Shown one piece after another: positions 34,049-41,801 of a stretch of DNA of 64,000 bases. The notes under the pieces are model-generated. The model saw only the letters and a program-made list of their open reading frames with translations. It was not told where the DNA came from and searched no databases. Position 1 is the stretch's first letter; every line of letters begins with the position of its first letter. Origin of the DNA: Dehalococcoidia bacterium (GTDB lineage Bacteria; Chloroflexota; Dehalococcoidia; Tepidiformales; Tepidiformaceae). Position numbers and translations under genes: made by a program. Where the stretch lies: assembly GCA_020853755.1 (NCBI GenBank), contig JADYYG010000034.1:35296-99295 (forward strand), given 5' to 3'.

Positions 34049-35239
34049 TCAATCATGGCGGTTCCTCTGGACGAACCGGCCGATGCGCTCGAGGGCGCGC
34101 TCAATCTGTTCGTAGCCGGTGGCGTAGCAGGCCCGGACGTGACCCTCGCCGCAGGCGCCGAACGCGCTGCCCGGCACCACGGCCACGCGCTCCTCTGCCA
34201 GCAGGCGCTCACTGAATGAGACGCTGTCGAGGCCCGTCACGGAAACGTCCGGGAAGGCGTAGAACGCCCCCTTTGGTTCGAATGTGGGCAGGCCAATGGC
34301 GCGGAAACCGTCAACGATCAGCCGCCTCCGCCGGTCATACTCCGCGACCATCTCGGCGACGAAGGTTTCGCCCTGGTCGAGGGCGGCGACCGCGGCGTAC
34401 TGGGATGCGGTGGGCGCCGACATCATGACGTATTGGTGAACCTTCATCACCGCCTCGGCGAGGGGTGCGGGTGCGGCCACCCAGCCGAGCCGCCAGCCAG
34501 TCATCGCATAGGCCTTGCTGAATCCGCCGAGCAGGACCGTTCGTTCGCCCATGCCCGGGAGGGCGGCGAAGCATGTGTGCTGCCCGACGTACGTCATGCG
34601 GTCGTACAGTTCGTCGCTGATGACGGCGAGGTCATGCTTGCGGGCCATCTCGCCGACCGCCATCAGGTCCTCGCGGCCCATCGTCGCGCCAGTTGGGTTC
34701 GAGGGATAACCGAGGAGGAGCGCCTTGGTCCGCGGCGTGATGGCGGCCTCGATGTCATGTGGCAGCAGCCGGAAATCGTTCGCGGCCGACGTCGGCACGG
34801 GGACAAAGCTGCCGCCAGCCATCAGCGTCGCCGGGAGGTAGGCCACGTAGGCCGGGTCCGCGCAGAGCACTTCGTCGCCCGGGTCCAGGAGGGCCCGGAG
34901 GGTGACGTCGAGCGCCTCGCTCGATCCGCTGGTGATAACGATTTCGGTGCGCGGGTCGTAGCGGACTCCGTAGAGCCGTTCGAGGTGGGCGGCCAGCTTT
35001 TCGCGCAGTTCGAGGAGGCCATAGTTCGAGGTGTAGTGCGTGTCCCCGCGTTCGATGCTTTCGATGGCAGCCCGGGAGATGGGCTCCGGGGTGACGTAGT
35101 CGGGCTCACCGACGCCGAGGGAGATGACGTCCTCGATGGTGCTGAGGAGGTCGAAGAACTTGCGGATCCCGCTGGGCGGGACCGCCTGGATCCTTCGTGA
35201 GATGAACCGTGCCGGTTCGGCACTCACGCTGGTGGTCAT
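34049..35239 (-). CDS. Class I/II PLP aminotransferase (aspartate-aminotransferase family)
   Basis: This 396-aa fold-type I enzyme has the substrate-specificity loop ISLGVGEPDYVTP, PLP phosphate site ITSGSSEALDV, NYPS-like GYPSNPTGATM, the PLP-pyridine Asp and Tyr in VISDELYDRMTY, Schiff-base Lys in GGFSKAYAMTGWRLG and the carboxylate Arg in ACYATGYEQI region. It belongs to the MalY/PatA/aspartate aminotransferase branch. The specific amino acid is unknown. A hairpin and a 30-aa ORF lie in the 5' region. Confidence 0.88.
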   Translation of the reverse strand: MTTSVSAEPARFISRRIQAVPPSGIRKFFDLLSTIEDVISLGVGEPDYVTPEPISRAAIESIERGDTHYTSNYGLLELREKLAAHLERLYGVRYDPRTEIVITSGSSEALDVTLRALLDPGDEVLCADPAYVAYLPATLMAGGSFVPVPTSAANDFRLLPHDIEAAITPRTKALLLGYPSNPTGATMGREDLMAVGEMARKHDLAVISDELYDRMTYVGQHTCFAALPGMGERTVLLGGFSKAYAMTGWRLGWVAAPAPLAEAVMKVHQYVMMSAPTASQYAAVAALDQGETFVAEMVAEYDRRRRLIVDGFRAIGLPTFEPKGAFYAFPDVSVTGLDSVSFSERLLAEERVAVVPGSAFGACGEGHVRACYATGYEQIERALERIGRFVQRNRHD

Positions 35240-35279
35240 ATGGGCTCTCCTGTCTCCCCCAGGTAGCCTCTCCCTCGAA

Positions 35280-35306
35280 GAAAGACCGCCTCAGGGGCGG
35301 TCTTTC
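35280..35306 (-). promoter_or_regulatory. Strong hairpin in the 5' region of the aminotransferase gene
   Basis: GAAAGACCGCC (35280-35290) and GGCGGTCTTTC (35296-35306) form a perfect 11-bp stem around a 5-base loop. On the minus strand it lies 19 bases after the stop of the 30-aa ORF and 40 bases before the aminotransferase ATG, so it could terminate the small gene's message or attenuate the aminotransferase. The stretch 35240-35573 holds this hairpin, the 30-aa ORF and a candidate TTGACG -35 (35457-35452, minus); nothing else is apparent in it. Confidence 0.6.
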
Positions 35307-35325
35307 GAATGTACTATGCCGTGCC

Positions 35326-35418
35326 TTATTCCGACCGCCGGTTTTTCCCGCGCGCATGCGCTGCGGCCGCAGCGGCGGCGGTGGCGAGGAGCGCGGTGAG
35401 GAGTGCGGAATTCGACAT
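35326..35418 (-). CDS. 30-aa Ala/Leu-rich hydrophobic peptide with cationic tail (putative)
   Basis: From ATG 35418 the frame reads MSNSALLTALLAT, then seven Ala residues interrupted by nothing, then HARGKNRRSE and TAA. Residues 5-20 could span a membrane; the tail is positively charged. No clear ribosome binding site is seen, but a TTGACG (35457-35452) could be a -35. It might be a leader peptide or a small membrane protein with its own terminator at 35280-35306. GC-rich Ala repeats also arise by chance, so this is a candidate only. Confidence 0.35.
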   Translation of the reverse strand: MSNSALLTALLATAAAAAAAHARGKNRRSE

Positions 35419-35573
35419 GTGCCCGGTTACTGTGTCGGCTTCCGTAGATAGCGTCAATAGAGGAAGGCACGATCTTCGGCGTGGTCCGGCTGCGGCATTG
35501 GCCAGCGGGGTGGCTTGCCTCGCGGTGGCGGAATCAGCAGGATCCGCTCAGCGCGCGTAAGGAGCACCGAGAG

Positions 35574-36986
35574 ATGACAACTGCCACTGATGTCACAAGC
35601 CTGACCATCGCCGAGGCGGCAATGCAGATTGAGCGCAGGGCCGTCTCGGCAACAGAGTTGACTGAGGCCTACCTTGCCCGCATCGAACGCCTGAACCCCG
35701 CGATTAATGCCTTCGTCACGGTGACTGCCGAGCGGGCGCGCGCCGATGCAGCCAGGGCCGATGCGGAGATTGCCGCGGGTGACCACCGCGGGCCGCTGCA
35801 TGGTATCCCGATTGGGCTGAAGGACCTGTACGACACGGCGGGGATCGAAACGGCGGCCGGTTCGAAGATCCTGTCCGGAAGAGTGCCAGAGAAGGACTCG
35901 ACCGTCGCCTGGAAGCTGGCCGAAGCCGGCGCGGTCCTTCTCGGTAAGACGAACACGCACGAGTTCGCCTGGGGGACCACGACCAACAACCCGCACACCG
36001 GCGCCACCCATAACCCGTGGGACCTCGATCGGATCCCGGGCGGGTCGAGCGGGGGGAGCGGCGCGGCGATTGCTGCTCGCCTTGCGGCCGGGACGCTCGG
36101 CACTGACACGGGCGGCTCTATCCGCATCCCGGCGGCGCTCTGCGGGTGCGTTGGTTTGAAGCCGACCTGGGGCCGTGTGAGCAAAGCCGGCATCGTCCCG
36201 ATGTCCTGGCAGTTCGACCACCCGGGACCCATCGTGAAGTGCGTCGAAGACGCCGCCATCGTTCTTCAGGCGATTGCCGGGTACGACTCCGGTGACTTCG
36301 CTACCGTTCCTGTTTCGATTCCGGACTATCGCGAAGCGCTCGGCCGCGGCATCGACGGCCTGCGCATTGGGGTTCCCCGGGAGGAGTTCTTCGGGCTGCT
36401 CGACCCCGAGGTCCGCGTGGCAGTCGAACTCGTGATCGAGCAGTTGCAGGGCCTCGGTGCTGAGATCCTGGATGATTTCGACCCCGGGTTTGCGCGCGAC
36501 CAGACGATGCTCGCCTGGCAGGTCTGCGTGGCGGAGAGCGAGGCCTACCACGCACCGTGGTTCCCTTCGCGCAAAGATGAGTACGGCGCCGACCTGCAGG
36601 AGACGCTCTCATTGCCGCTCCCGAGCGCGAAGGGCCTCGCTGACGCCTATCGTGCCGTCTACGACATCCGTGAAGGGATGCGGCGGGCGTTCGAACGGGT
36701 TGACCTGATGCTCACCCCGGGAACGATGCGGCCGGCAGCGAAGATTGGCGAAGAACAGGTTGACGTCGACGGGCACATGCTCAGCCCCGGGGCCGCGTTC
36801 GCTTCGATGACGATGCCGTTCAACATCGGCGGGGCGCCTGCCATCACCCTCCCCTGCGGTCTTTCGAGCGATGGGCTGCCGATGTCGGTGCAACTGGCCG
36901 GCCGCCCATGGGATGAGGCCACGGTGCTTCGTGGCGCGGCTGCGCTCGAAGCGGCCCTCGGCCGTCTCCCGGAGGTGGAGTGCTGA
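35574..36986 (+). CDS. Amidase-signature enzyme (GatA-like)
   Basis: This 470-aa amidase-signature hydrolase carries the Ser-cisSer-Lys triad: Lys in GIPIGLKDLYDTAG, cis-Ser in PGGSSGGSGAA and nucleophile Ser in GTDTGGSIRIPAA. It hydrolyses an amide to acid and ammonia, or acts as the glutaminase subunit GatA. gatC and gatB are absent here, so a stand-alone amidase is more likely. ATG 35574 follows AAGGAGC. A tlyA gene follows 41 bases later. Confidence 0.85.
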   Translation: MTTATDVTSLTIAEAAMQIERRAVSATELTEAYLARIERLNPAINAFVTVTAERARADAARADAEIAAGDHRGPLHGIPIGLKDLYDTAGIETAAGSKILSGRVPEKDSTVAWKLAEAGAVLLGKTNTHEFAWGTTTNNPHTGATHNPWDLDRIPGGSSGGSGAAIAARLAAGTLGTDTGGSIRIPAALCGCVGLKPTWGRVSKAGIVPMSWQFDHPGPIVKCVEDAAIVLQAIAGYDSGDFATVPVSIPDYREALGRGIDGLRIGVPREEFFGLLDPEVRVAVELVIEQLQGLGAEILDDFDPGFARDQTMLAWQVCVAESEAYHAPWFPSRKDEYGADLQETLSLPLPSAKGLADAYRAVYDIREGMRRAFERVDLMLTPGTMRPAAKIGEEQVDVDGHMLSPGAAFASMTMPFNIGGAPAITLPCGLSSDGLPMSVQLAGRPWDEATVLRGAAALEAALGRLPEVEC

Positions 36987-37027
36987 GCGCTGCGGCGGCC
37001 AATGTTCCGCAAGCTTAGTATCGGCTG

Positions 37028-37819
37028 ATGGCGAAAGTCAGAGCCGACTTATTGCTCGTTGCTCGCGGGCTGGCCGAATCACGCGAGCAAGCGCAGCGGT
37101 TGATTGCCGCCGGGCGCGTGCGCACGGGGACGCTGGTTCTCGTGAAGGCCTCGCAGGTGCTGGCCGAGGACGCCCCGCTCGAGGTGGCGGAACCAGAGCG
37201 ATACGTCTCGCGCGGCGGCCTGAAGCTCGAGGGCGCGCTCGATGCGTTTGCCATCGACGTTCGCGGGCGTACCTGCCTGGATCTCGGCGCTTCGACCGGC
37301 GGCTTCACCGATTGCCTGCTTCAGCACGGCGCGTCCCGGGTCATCGCCGTCGACGTCGGGCGCGCACAACTCCACGAAAAGCTCCGGCGCGACCCGCGGG
37401 TCCAACTGCTCGAAGGGACGAACGCGCGTGCCCTCCCGGAGCTGCACTGGGCGGGCGACGCCCCGGAAGAAGCGGGGATCGGAGCAGTCAGCCTGTTCGT
37501 GGCCGACCTCTCCTTTATCTCCCTGCGCAAGGTGTTGCCGTCGGTTGGGAACCGCCTCGCCCCTGGTACGGAGGGCGTGGCACTGCTCAAGCCTCAGTTC
37601 GAAGCCGGGCCGAAAGATGTCCCCCGCGGTGGTGTGATCAGGGACGAAGCGGTGCTTGCCCGCGTCCGGGAAGAGTTCGCCGCTTGGCTGTTGGGCGAGG
37701 GGTGGCGCCTGTATGGCATGATTGCGTCGCCAATTCGAGGGGGCGATGGCAACACGGAGTACCTGGTGCACGTGGCCACACCGTCTTCCGAATCCCAGAC
37801 CGGCGGCGCGGAGCAGTGA
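37028..37819 (+). CDS. tlyA: TlyA-family rRNA 2'-O-methyltransferase / S4-FtsJ protein
   Basis: This 263-aa protein has an N-terminal S4 RNA-binding domain (about 1-60, RADLLLVARGLAESREQAQRLI) and an FtsJ/RrmJ methyltransferase domain with motif I LDLGASTGGFTDCLL and catalytic segment VADLSFISLRKV. TlyA in mycobacteria methylates C1409 of 16S and C1920 of 23S rRNA and its loss gives capreomycin resistance. The order tlyA-nadK-recN is common in Actinobacteria and Firmicutes, supporting the call. Confidence 0.92.
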   Translation: MAKVRADLLLVARGLAESREQAQRLIAAGRVRTGTLVLVKASQVLAEDAPLEVAEPERYVSRGGLKLEGALDAFAIDVRGRTCLDLGASTGGFTDCLLQHGASRVIAVDVGRAQLHEKLRRDPRVQLLEGTNARALPELHWAGDAPEEAGIGAVSLFVADLSFISLRKVLPSVGNRLAPGTEGVALLKPQFEAGPKDVPRGGVIRDEAVLARVREEFAAWLLGEGWRLYGMIASPIRGGDGNTEYLVHVATPSSESQTGGAEQ

Positions 37820-37853
37820 GGATGAATCGTTTGCGAACCAGGGAAGTGGTCCT

Positions 37854-38708
37854 GTGCTGAGCAGCGTCGTTGTCTTTCACGCCCCGCGGAACGAGGGCGC
37901 GGCCGCTTTCGCCGCCCAACTCGGGCGCGAACTGGAGCGAGCCGGGGTCAAGGCCACCATCGCCGAGGCCTGGGCTGACCCGCCGGAACAGGCGCTCGAC
38001 GAAGCCGGGCTCGTCGCCTGCATCGGCGGTGACGGCACCGTTCTGCGGGCTGCTCGAATCATCGTTCCCCGGACGATTCCCCTGCTCGGCATCAACATGG
38101 GCCGGCTCGGGTTCCTCACGGACATGTCGCCGCGAGACTGCTTCCAGCGCGTCGAACGGATCGTGGCCGAAGACTGGCGGATCGAGGAGCGCATTATGGT
38201 GCGCTGCGATGTCCTCGACCCGGCCGGGCGCCAGACGCTTGCACACGGGCTGAACGACATCGTGGTGAGCCGCAGTTCGCCCGGCCGGCCGATTTACGTG
38301 GACGTGCGCATCGATGGCGCAAGACTGGCCAACTACCGTTGCGACGGCATCATCGTGGCAACGCCGACCGGGAGCACCGGCTACTCGCTGAGCGCCGGCG
38401 GCCCGATAATGGCGCCGACCGAGCACCACCTTGTGATGACGCCGGTTTCGGCTCACCTCGCTCTGGCGCGAAGTCTTGTCCTCCAACCGGAGTCGACCGT
38501 GGAGTTGCAGGTGACCAGCGATAGCGGAGCGATCGTCAGCATCGATGGGCAGGAGGAGATGCCGGTTTCGAACGGTGTGCGCGTGACAGTCCGCCAGAGC
38601 GAGCATGTGACCCGGTTTGTGCGCTTCAAGGAGCCGCACACGTTCTACTCCGACCTTGCCGAGCGGATTGATACGCAGCTTTCGAGCGCGATGAGCCCGG
38701 GTGCTTGA
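37854..38708 (+). CDS. nadK: NAD kinase
   Basis: This 284-aa enzyme phosphorylates NAD+ to NADP+ with ATP or polyphosphate. Motifs are CIGGDGTVLRAAR (GGDGT), LLGINMGRLGFLTDM, and DGIIVATPTGSTGYSLSAGGP. GTG 37854 gives an N-terminal start MLSSVVVFHAPRNEG, with GGGAAG upstream. It lies 34 bases after tlyA and overlaps recN by 8 bases. Confidence 0.93.
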   Translation: MLSSVVVFHAPRNEGAAAFAAQLGRELERAGVKATIAEAWADPPEQALDEAGLVACIGGDGTVLRAARIIVPRTIPLLGINMGRLGFLTDMSPRDCFQRVERIVAEDWRIEERIMVRCDVLDPAGRQTLAHGLNDIVVSRSSPGRPIYVDVRIDGARLANYRCDGIIVATPTGSTGYSLSAGGPIMAPTEHHLVMTPVSAHLALARSLVLQPESTVELQVTSDSGAIVSIDGQEEMPVSNGVRVTVRQSEHVTRFVRFKEPHTFYSDLAERIDTQLSSAMSPGA

Positions 38709-40404
38709 GCGCATCGACATAACTGGATTCGCAGTTGCCCGGTCAGTGAGCATTGAGCCAGGGGCCGGGCTAACGGTCTTCACTGGCGAAACCGGCGCGG
38801 GCAAGTCGCTGGTCGTCGACGCTCTGGCGTTCGTCTTTGGCGCCCGGCGCGGCCGCGAGGTCATCGCGACCGGCGAGGAACGAGCCGAAGTGCGCGTACA
38901 GCTGTGCTTCGGGGACACGGTCCGCGTCATCGAACGAACCATCTCTCAGAGCGGCCGGACCAGTGCTCGTATCGACGGCGTTGCGGCGACCGTCGACGAC
39001 CTGCGTGCGATTGCTGAAGGTTTCGTCGATATCCACGGGCAATCGGAGCAACTCGCGATCCTCAAGCCCTCGGTGCAGTTGGCCGTCCTCGACGAGTTCG
39101 CGGGGCTTGGGAAACAGCGTGAGGAGGTCGCGGGAACCGTCCGCGAACTGCGGGAAACGCGCCGCCGGCTGGAATCGCTCTCCACCGGCGCACGAGAGCG
39201 CGAGCGGCGGATCGAGCAACTCCAGTTCGAAGTCGCCGAGATCGACACGGCCTGTGTCAGCCCTGGCGAGGATGCCGAACTCCGGCGCGAACAGGCCGTG
39301 CTGGCCAACGCGGGGCGGCTGCTGGAAGACGTTGCAGTCGCGCTCGACGCGCTCGATTCCGCCTCCCTCGGCGAAGTTGCGCGGGCTGCCAGCGACCTGG
39401 CTGCCCGTGACCCGGGCGCGTCTGACGTAGCCGCGCTCGCGGCGAGCTTCGAGGAGACGGCGGGCGAACTCTCCCGGTCGCTTCGCCGCTACCGCGATGG
39501 CATCGAGGAAGATCCCGAGCGGCTGGCGGCTGTCGGAGCGCGGCTCGACCAACTGGCGCGCTTGATGCGCAAGTACGGCGACACCCTCGATGCGGTTCTC
39601 GCCTACCGTGATGAGGCAGCCAGCCAGCTTGAATCTCTTACAGGGGCCGGGATGTCGCTGGACGATTTGCAGGCCCAGGAAACCCAGCTGCTGGAGCGCC
39701 TCTCTGGCCAGGCCCAATCGTTGAGCCTCGCGCGGCGTGCCGCTGCCGGTGACCTTGTTCGAGCCATCTCGGTGGAGTTGGACGCGTTGTCGATGGCTGG
39801 CGCGGTGCTGAGCGTGGGCTTCGCCTGCGACGATGCGGCAGCCGGTCCGATGGTCTCACTCCCCGACTACGAAATCGTCGTCACCACGAGCGAAGTGGCC
39901 GGCGATGCACCGCCCGGCGAGGGGCACCCGGTGGCGTTTACCGAGAGCGGGGTCGACCGCGTCGAGTTCCTCGTCTCGTTCAACCCCGGTGAGAGTCCGA
40001 AGCCGCTTTCGTCGGTGGCCAGCGGCGGCGAGACGTCGCGCTTCCTCCTCGCGCTCACCACTGCTCTCGGCACGTCTGGCATGGGCCGTCTCGAGGTGCT
40101 CGATGAAGTCGATGAGGGTGTTGGCGGCCGCACGGGCGGCGTCGTTGGGATGGCACTGCGCCGTCTCTCCGAGCGCCACCAGGTGCTGTGTATCACCCAC
40201 CTGCCACAGGTTGCCGCCTTCGGCGACCGGCACTTCGTGGTGACGAAGCAGTCCGACGGTGCGCGGACCTGGTCCGAGGTGACGCCGGTAACCGGCGAGG
40301 CTCGGGTCGAAGAACTGGCGGCGATGCTTGGCGGCGCCGGGGATGCTGGCAGGGAAGCTGCGCGCGGCCTCCTGCGCGAGGCGGGGGACCCTGGATCACG
40401 CTGA
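38701..40404 (+). CDS. recN: DNA repair protein RecN
   Basis: This 567-aa SMC-like ATPase has N-terminal Walker A TGETGAGKSLVVDAL, a short Q-loop region IHGQSEQ, a coiled coil (about 140-330), and a C-terminal head with signature SGGETSRFLLAL, Walker B EVLDEVDEGVGG and His-loop CITHLPQVAAFGD. It binds and tethers DNA ends in double-strand break repair. GTG 38701 overlaps nadK by 8 bases. Length is typical. Confidence 0.94.
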   Translation: MLERIDITGFAVARSVSIEPGAGLTVFTGETGAGKSLVVDALAFVFGARRGREVIATGEERAEVRVQLCFGDTVRVIERTISQSGRTSARIDGVAATVDDLRAIAEGFVDIHGQSEQLAILKPSVQLAVLDEFAGLGKQREEVAGTVRELRETRRRLESLSTGARERERRIEQLQFEVAEIDTACVSPGEDAELRREQAVLANAGRLLEDVAVALDALDSASLGEVARAASDLAARDPGASDVAALAASFEETAGELSRSLRRYRDGIEEDPERLAAVGARLDQLARLMRKYGDTLDAVLAYRDEAASQLESLTGAGMSLDDLQAQETQLLERLSGQAQSLSLARRAAAGDLVRAISVELDALSMAGAVLSVGFACDDAAAGPMVSLPDYEIVVTTSEVAGDAPPGEGHPVAFTESGVDRVEFLVSFNPGESPKPLSSVASGGETSRFLLALTTALGTSGMGRLEVLDEVDEGVGGRTGGVVGMALRRLSERHQVLCITHLPQVAAFGDRHFVVTKQSDGARTWSEVTPVTGEARVEELAAMLGGAGDAGREAARGLLREAGDPGSR

Positions 40405-40415
40405 TTCGGGGATGA

Positions 40416-40799
40416 TTAACACTCGGGTCCCGAGCACGTGTCCGGGCCGCAGTCTGTTTCGTCCGGGCAACAGATACCGTGGGTGAAGAGCGACAGCCAG
40501 CGGACCGTTTCCGGTTCGAGGCAGTAGCACTGGTCGCCGCCTTCGATAACGCCCTGGATGATGCCGGCGTCCTTCAGCACCTTGAGGTGCTGCGAAACCG
40601 TCGACTGGGCCAGCGGGAGCAGCGCCACGAAGTCGCTGGTGGCACAGGCGCGCCGAAGCGACAACTCGCGCACGATGCGGACTCGCGCGGGGTTGCCCAT
40701 CGCCCGGAACACGGCTGCTGCGCGCTCTTCCTCGCGGGTAAGGCCCTCGATCTCCTTCATTTGAGCTATTGTGGGCGAAGGGTCTTGACGAGACAACAT
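40416..40799 (-). CDS. arsR: ArsR/SmtB-family metalloregulator with Cys-rich C-terminus
   Basis: This 127-aa winged-helix repressor has the DNA-recognition helix in LAQSTVSQHLKVLKDAGII and a C-terminus with eight Cys in the last 35 residues, including ICCPDETDCGPDTCSGPEC. The classical CxC of E. coli ArsR is absent; ACATSD carries one Cys before the recognition helix. The Cys-rich tail suggests an As(III) or soft-metal sensor. Start 40799 is a choice: a later ATG at 40760 (MKEIEGLT) is also reasonable and would place the operator upstream of the gene. It diverges from arsM, which supports arsenic sensing. Confidence 0.82.
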   Translation of the reverse strand: MLSRQDPSPTIAQMKEIEGLTREEERAAAVFRAMGNPARVRIVRELSLRRACATSDFVALLPLAQSTVSQHLKVLKDAGIIQGVIEGGDQCYCLEPETVRWLSLFTHGICCPDETDCGPDTCSGPEC

Positions 40800-40813
40800 C
40801 GGATTTTTACGAT
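40785..40813 (+). promoter_or_regulatory. Sigma70-like promoter for arsM
   Basis: TTGACG (40785-40790) and TACGAT (40808-40813) are 17 bases apart. Transcription would start near 40820. The first candidate operator (40798-40813) covers the spacer and -10, so repressor binding would block polymerase. Confidence 0.65.
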
Positions 40814-40842
40814 GGCTCGGTAGCAATCGGAAAAAGACGATG
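40798..40842. promoter_or_regulatory. Two copies of an imperfect palindrome, candidate ArsR operator
   Basis: The sequence ATCGGA-N5-ACGATG occurs at 40798-40814 and again at 40826-40842, 28 bases apart. Within each copy the ends are inverted repeats, ATCG-N8-CGAT. The first copy overlaps the -10 of arsM, the second lies between the transcript start and the GGAGG ribosome binding site at 40846-40850. Confidence 0.6.
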
Positions 40843-40856
40843 CATGGAGGTTCATT

Positions 40857-41705
40857 GTGGTTACCAGGACTGACGAACAGATTCGCTCCGAGGTTGCCCG
40901 CTCCTACGGCGACAGGGTGCGGCCGGTGCTCGAAGCCGACGAGTTGTCGCTGCCGATGGTCTCCGCCGGGGACTGTTGCGCTCCCGCTTCCACCGAAGCG
41001 TCCTGTTGCGCCCCGGCCGTCGACGACGGCAGCACGAGTTGCTGCGGCAGCAGCGCCGGAGATGACGTCCAGATCTCACGGATCGCAGACCTGTACCGCG
41101 GCGCCCCGATCGCCGATCTGCCGGCAACAGTGACAGACGTAGCCTTCGGCTGTGGCAACCCGACGGCCATTTCCGCCCTGCGGGAGGGGGAAACCGTCCT
41201 CGACCTCGGTTCCGGCGGAGGGATTGACTGCTTCCTCGCGGCGAAGATGGTCGGCGAGACCGGACGAGTCATCGGCGTCGACATGACCCCCGAAATGATC
41301 GATCTGGCCAACCGGACCCGGGAAAAGGTTGGGGCCACAAACGTCGAGTTCCGCCACGGCCAGATCGAAGCACTCCCGGTCGAATCGAACTCGGTCGACG
41401 TGATCATCTCGAACTGCGTGATCAATCTCGCCCCGGACAAGGACCGCGTGTTCCGCGAGGCGTTCCGCGTCCTCAAGCCGGGCGGCCGTCTACAGGTGTC
41501 CGACATCGTTTGGACGCGGCCCGTGCCGCAAGACGTCAGGGAAGACATGGAGCGCTGGGCAGGCTGCATCAGCGGCGCTCTTGAGGAGACCGATTACCTC
41601 GCGCGGGTCCGTGCTGCGGGCTTCGCCAGCGTGGTCTCGGTGGCCAGCCCGTACCCGGGCGACAGCGGAATCGCCTCGGCGAATGTGACGGCGGTTCGCC
41701 CCTAA
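40857..41705 (+). CDS. arsM: Arsenite S-adenosylmethionine methyltransferase
   Basis: This 282-aa SAM methyltransferase methylates As(III) to mono-, di- or trimethyl forms. The three conserved Cys of ArsM are present: C99 (FGCGNPT), C187 (ISNCVINL) and C237 (WAGCISG). Motif I is VLDLGSGGGIDCFLAA. The N-terminal region carries three CC pairs (40-41, 50-51, 62-63) that resemble metal-capture extensions. GTG 40857 has GGAGG at -6 to -10. The divergent arsR and its operators indicate arsenic-inducible expression. Confidence 0.93.
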   Translation: MVTRTDEQIRSEVARSYGDRVRPVLEADELSLPMVSAGDCCAPASTEASCCAPAVDDGSTSCCGSSAGDDVQISRIADLYRGAPIADLPATVTDVAFGCGNPTAISALREGETVLDLGSGGGIDCFLAAKMVGETGRVIGVDMTPEMIDLANRTREKVGATNVEFRHGQIEALPVESNSVDVIISNCVINLAPDKDRVFREAFRVLKPGGRLQVSDIVWTRPVPQDVREDMERWAGCISGALEETDYLARVRAAGFASVVSVASPYPGDSGIASANVTAVRP

Positions 41706-41739
41706 GCCAGGACACAAGCCTCTGACCCCGCGTGTGTGA

Positions 41740-41785
41740 GCATTCCCGCCTGATTCGGGAAACCTTCCCGGAAAGGCGGGAATGC
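41740..41785. terminator. Nested hairpin between convergent arsM and ThDP-enzyme genes
   Basis: The outer arms GCATTCCCGCCT (41740-41751) and AGGCGGGAATGC (41774-41785) are a perfect 12-bp inverted repeat. Inside, CGGGAA and TTCCCG form a second stem. It is symmetric and lies between two stop codons, so it probably ends both transcripts; a U tract is absent. Confidence 0.65.
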
Positions 41786-41801
41786 CGCCCATGACTGCCG
41801 G

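Noticed and set aside
33982..34056. A 24-codon minus-strand ORF overlapping the aminotransferase stop by eight bases (ATGATTGA), like real coupled pairs here.
   Set aside because: The peptide MIEATLDANNLLTVCVRTRA has no recognisable features, the ORF is very short, and the overlap may be chance. Kept out without conservation data.
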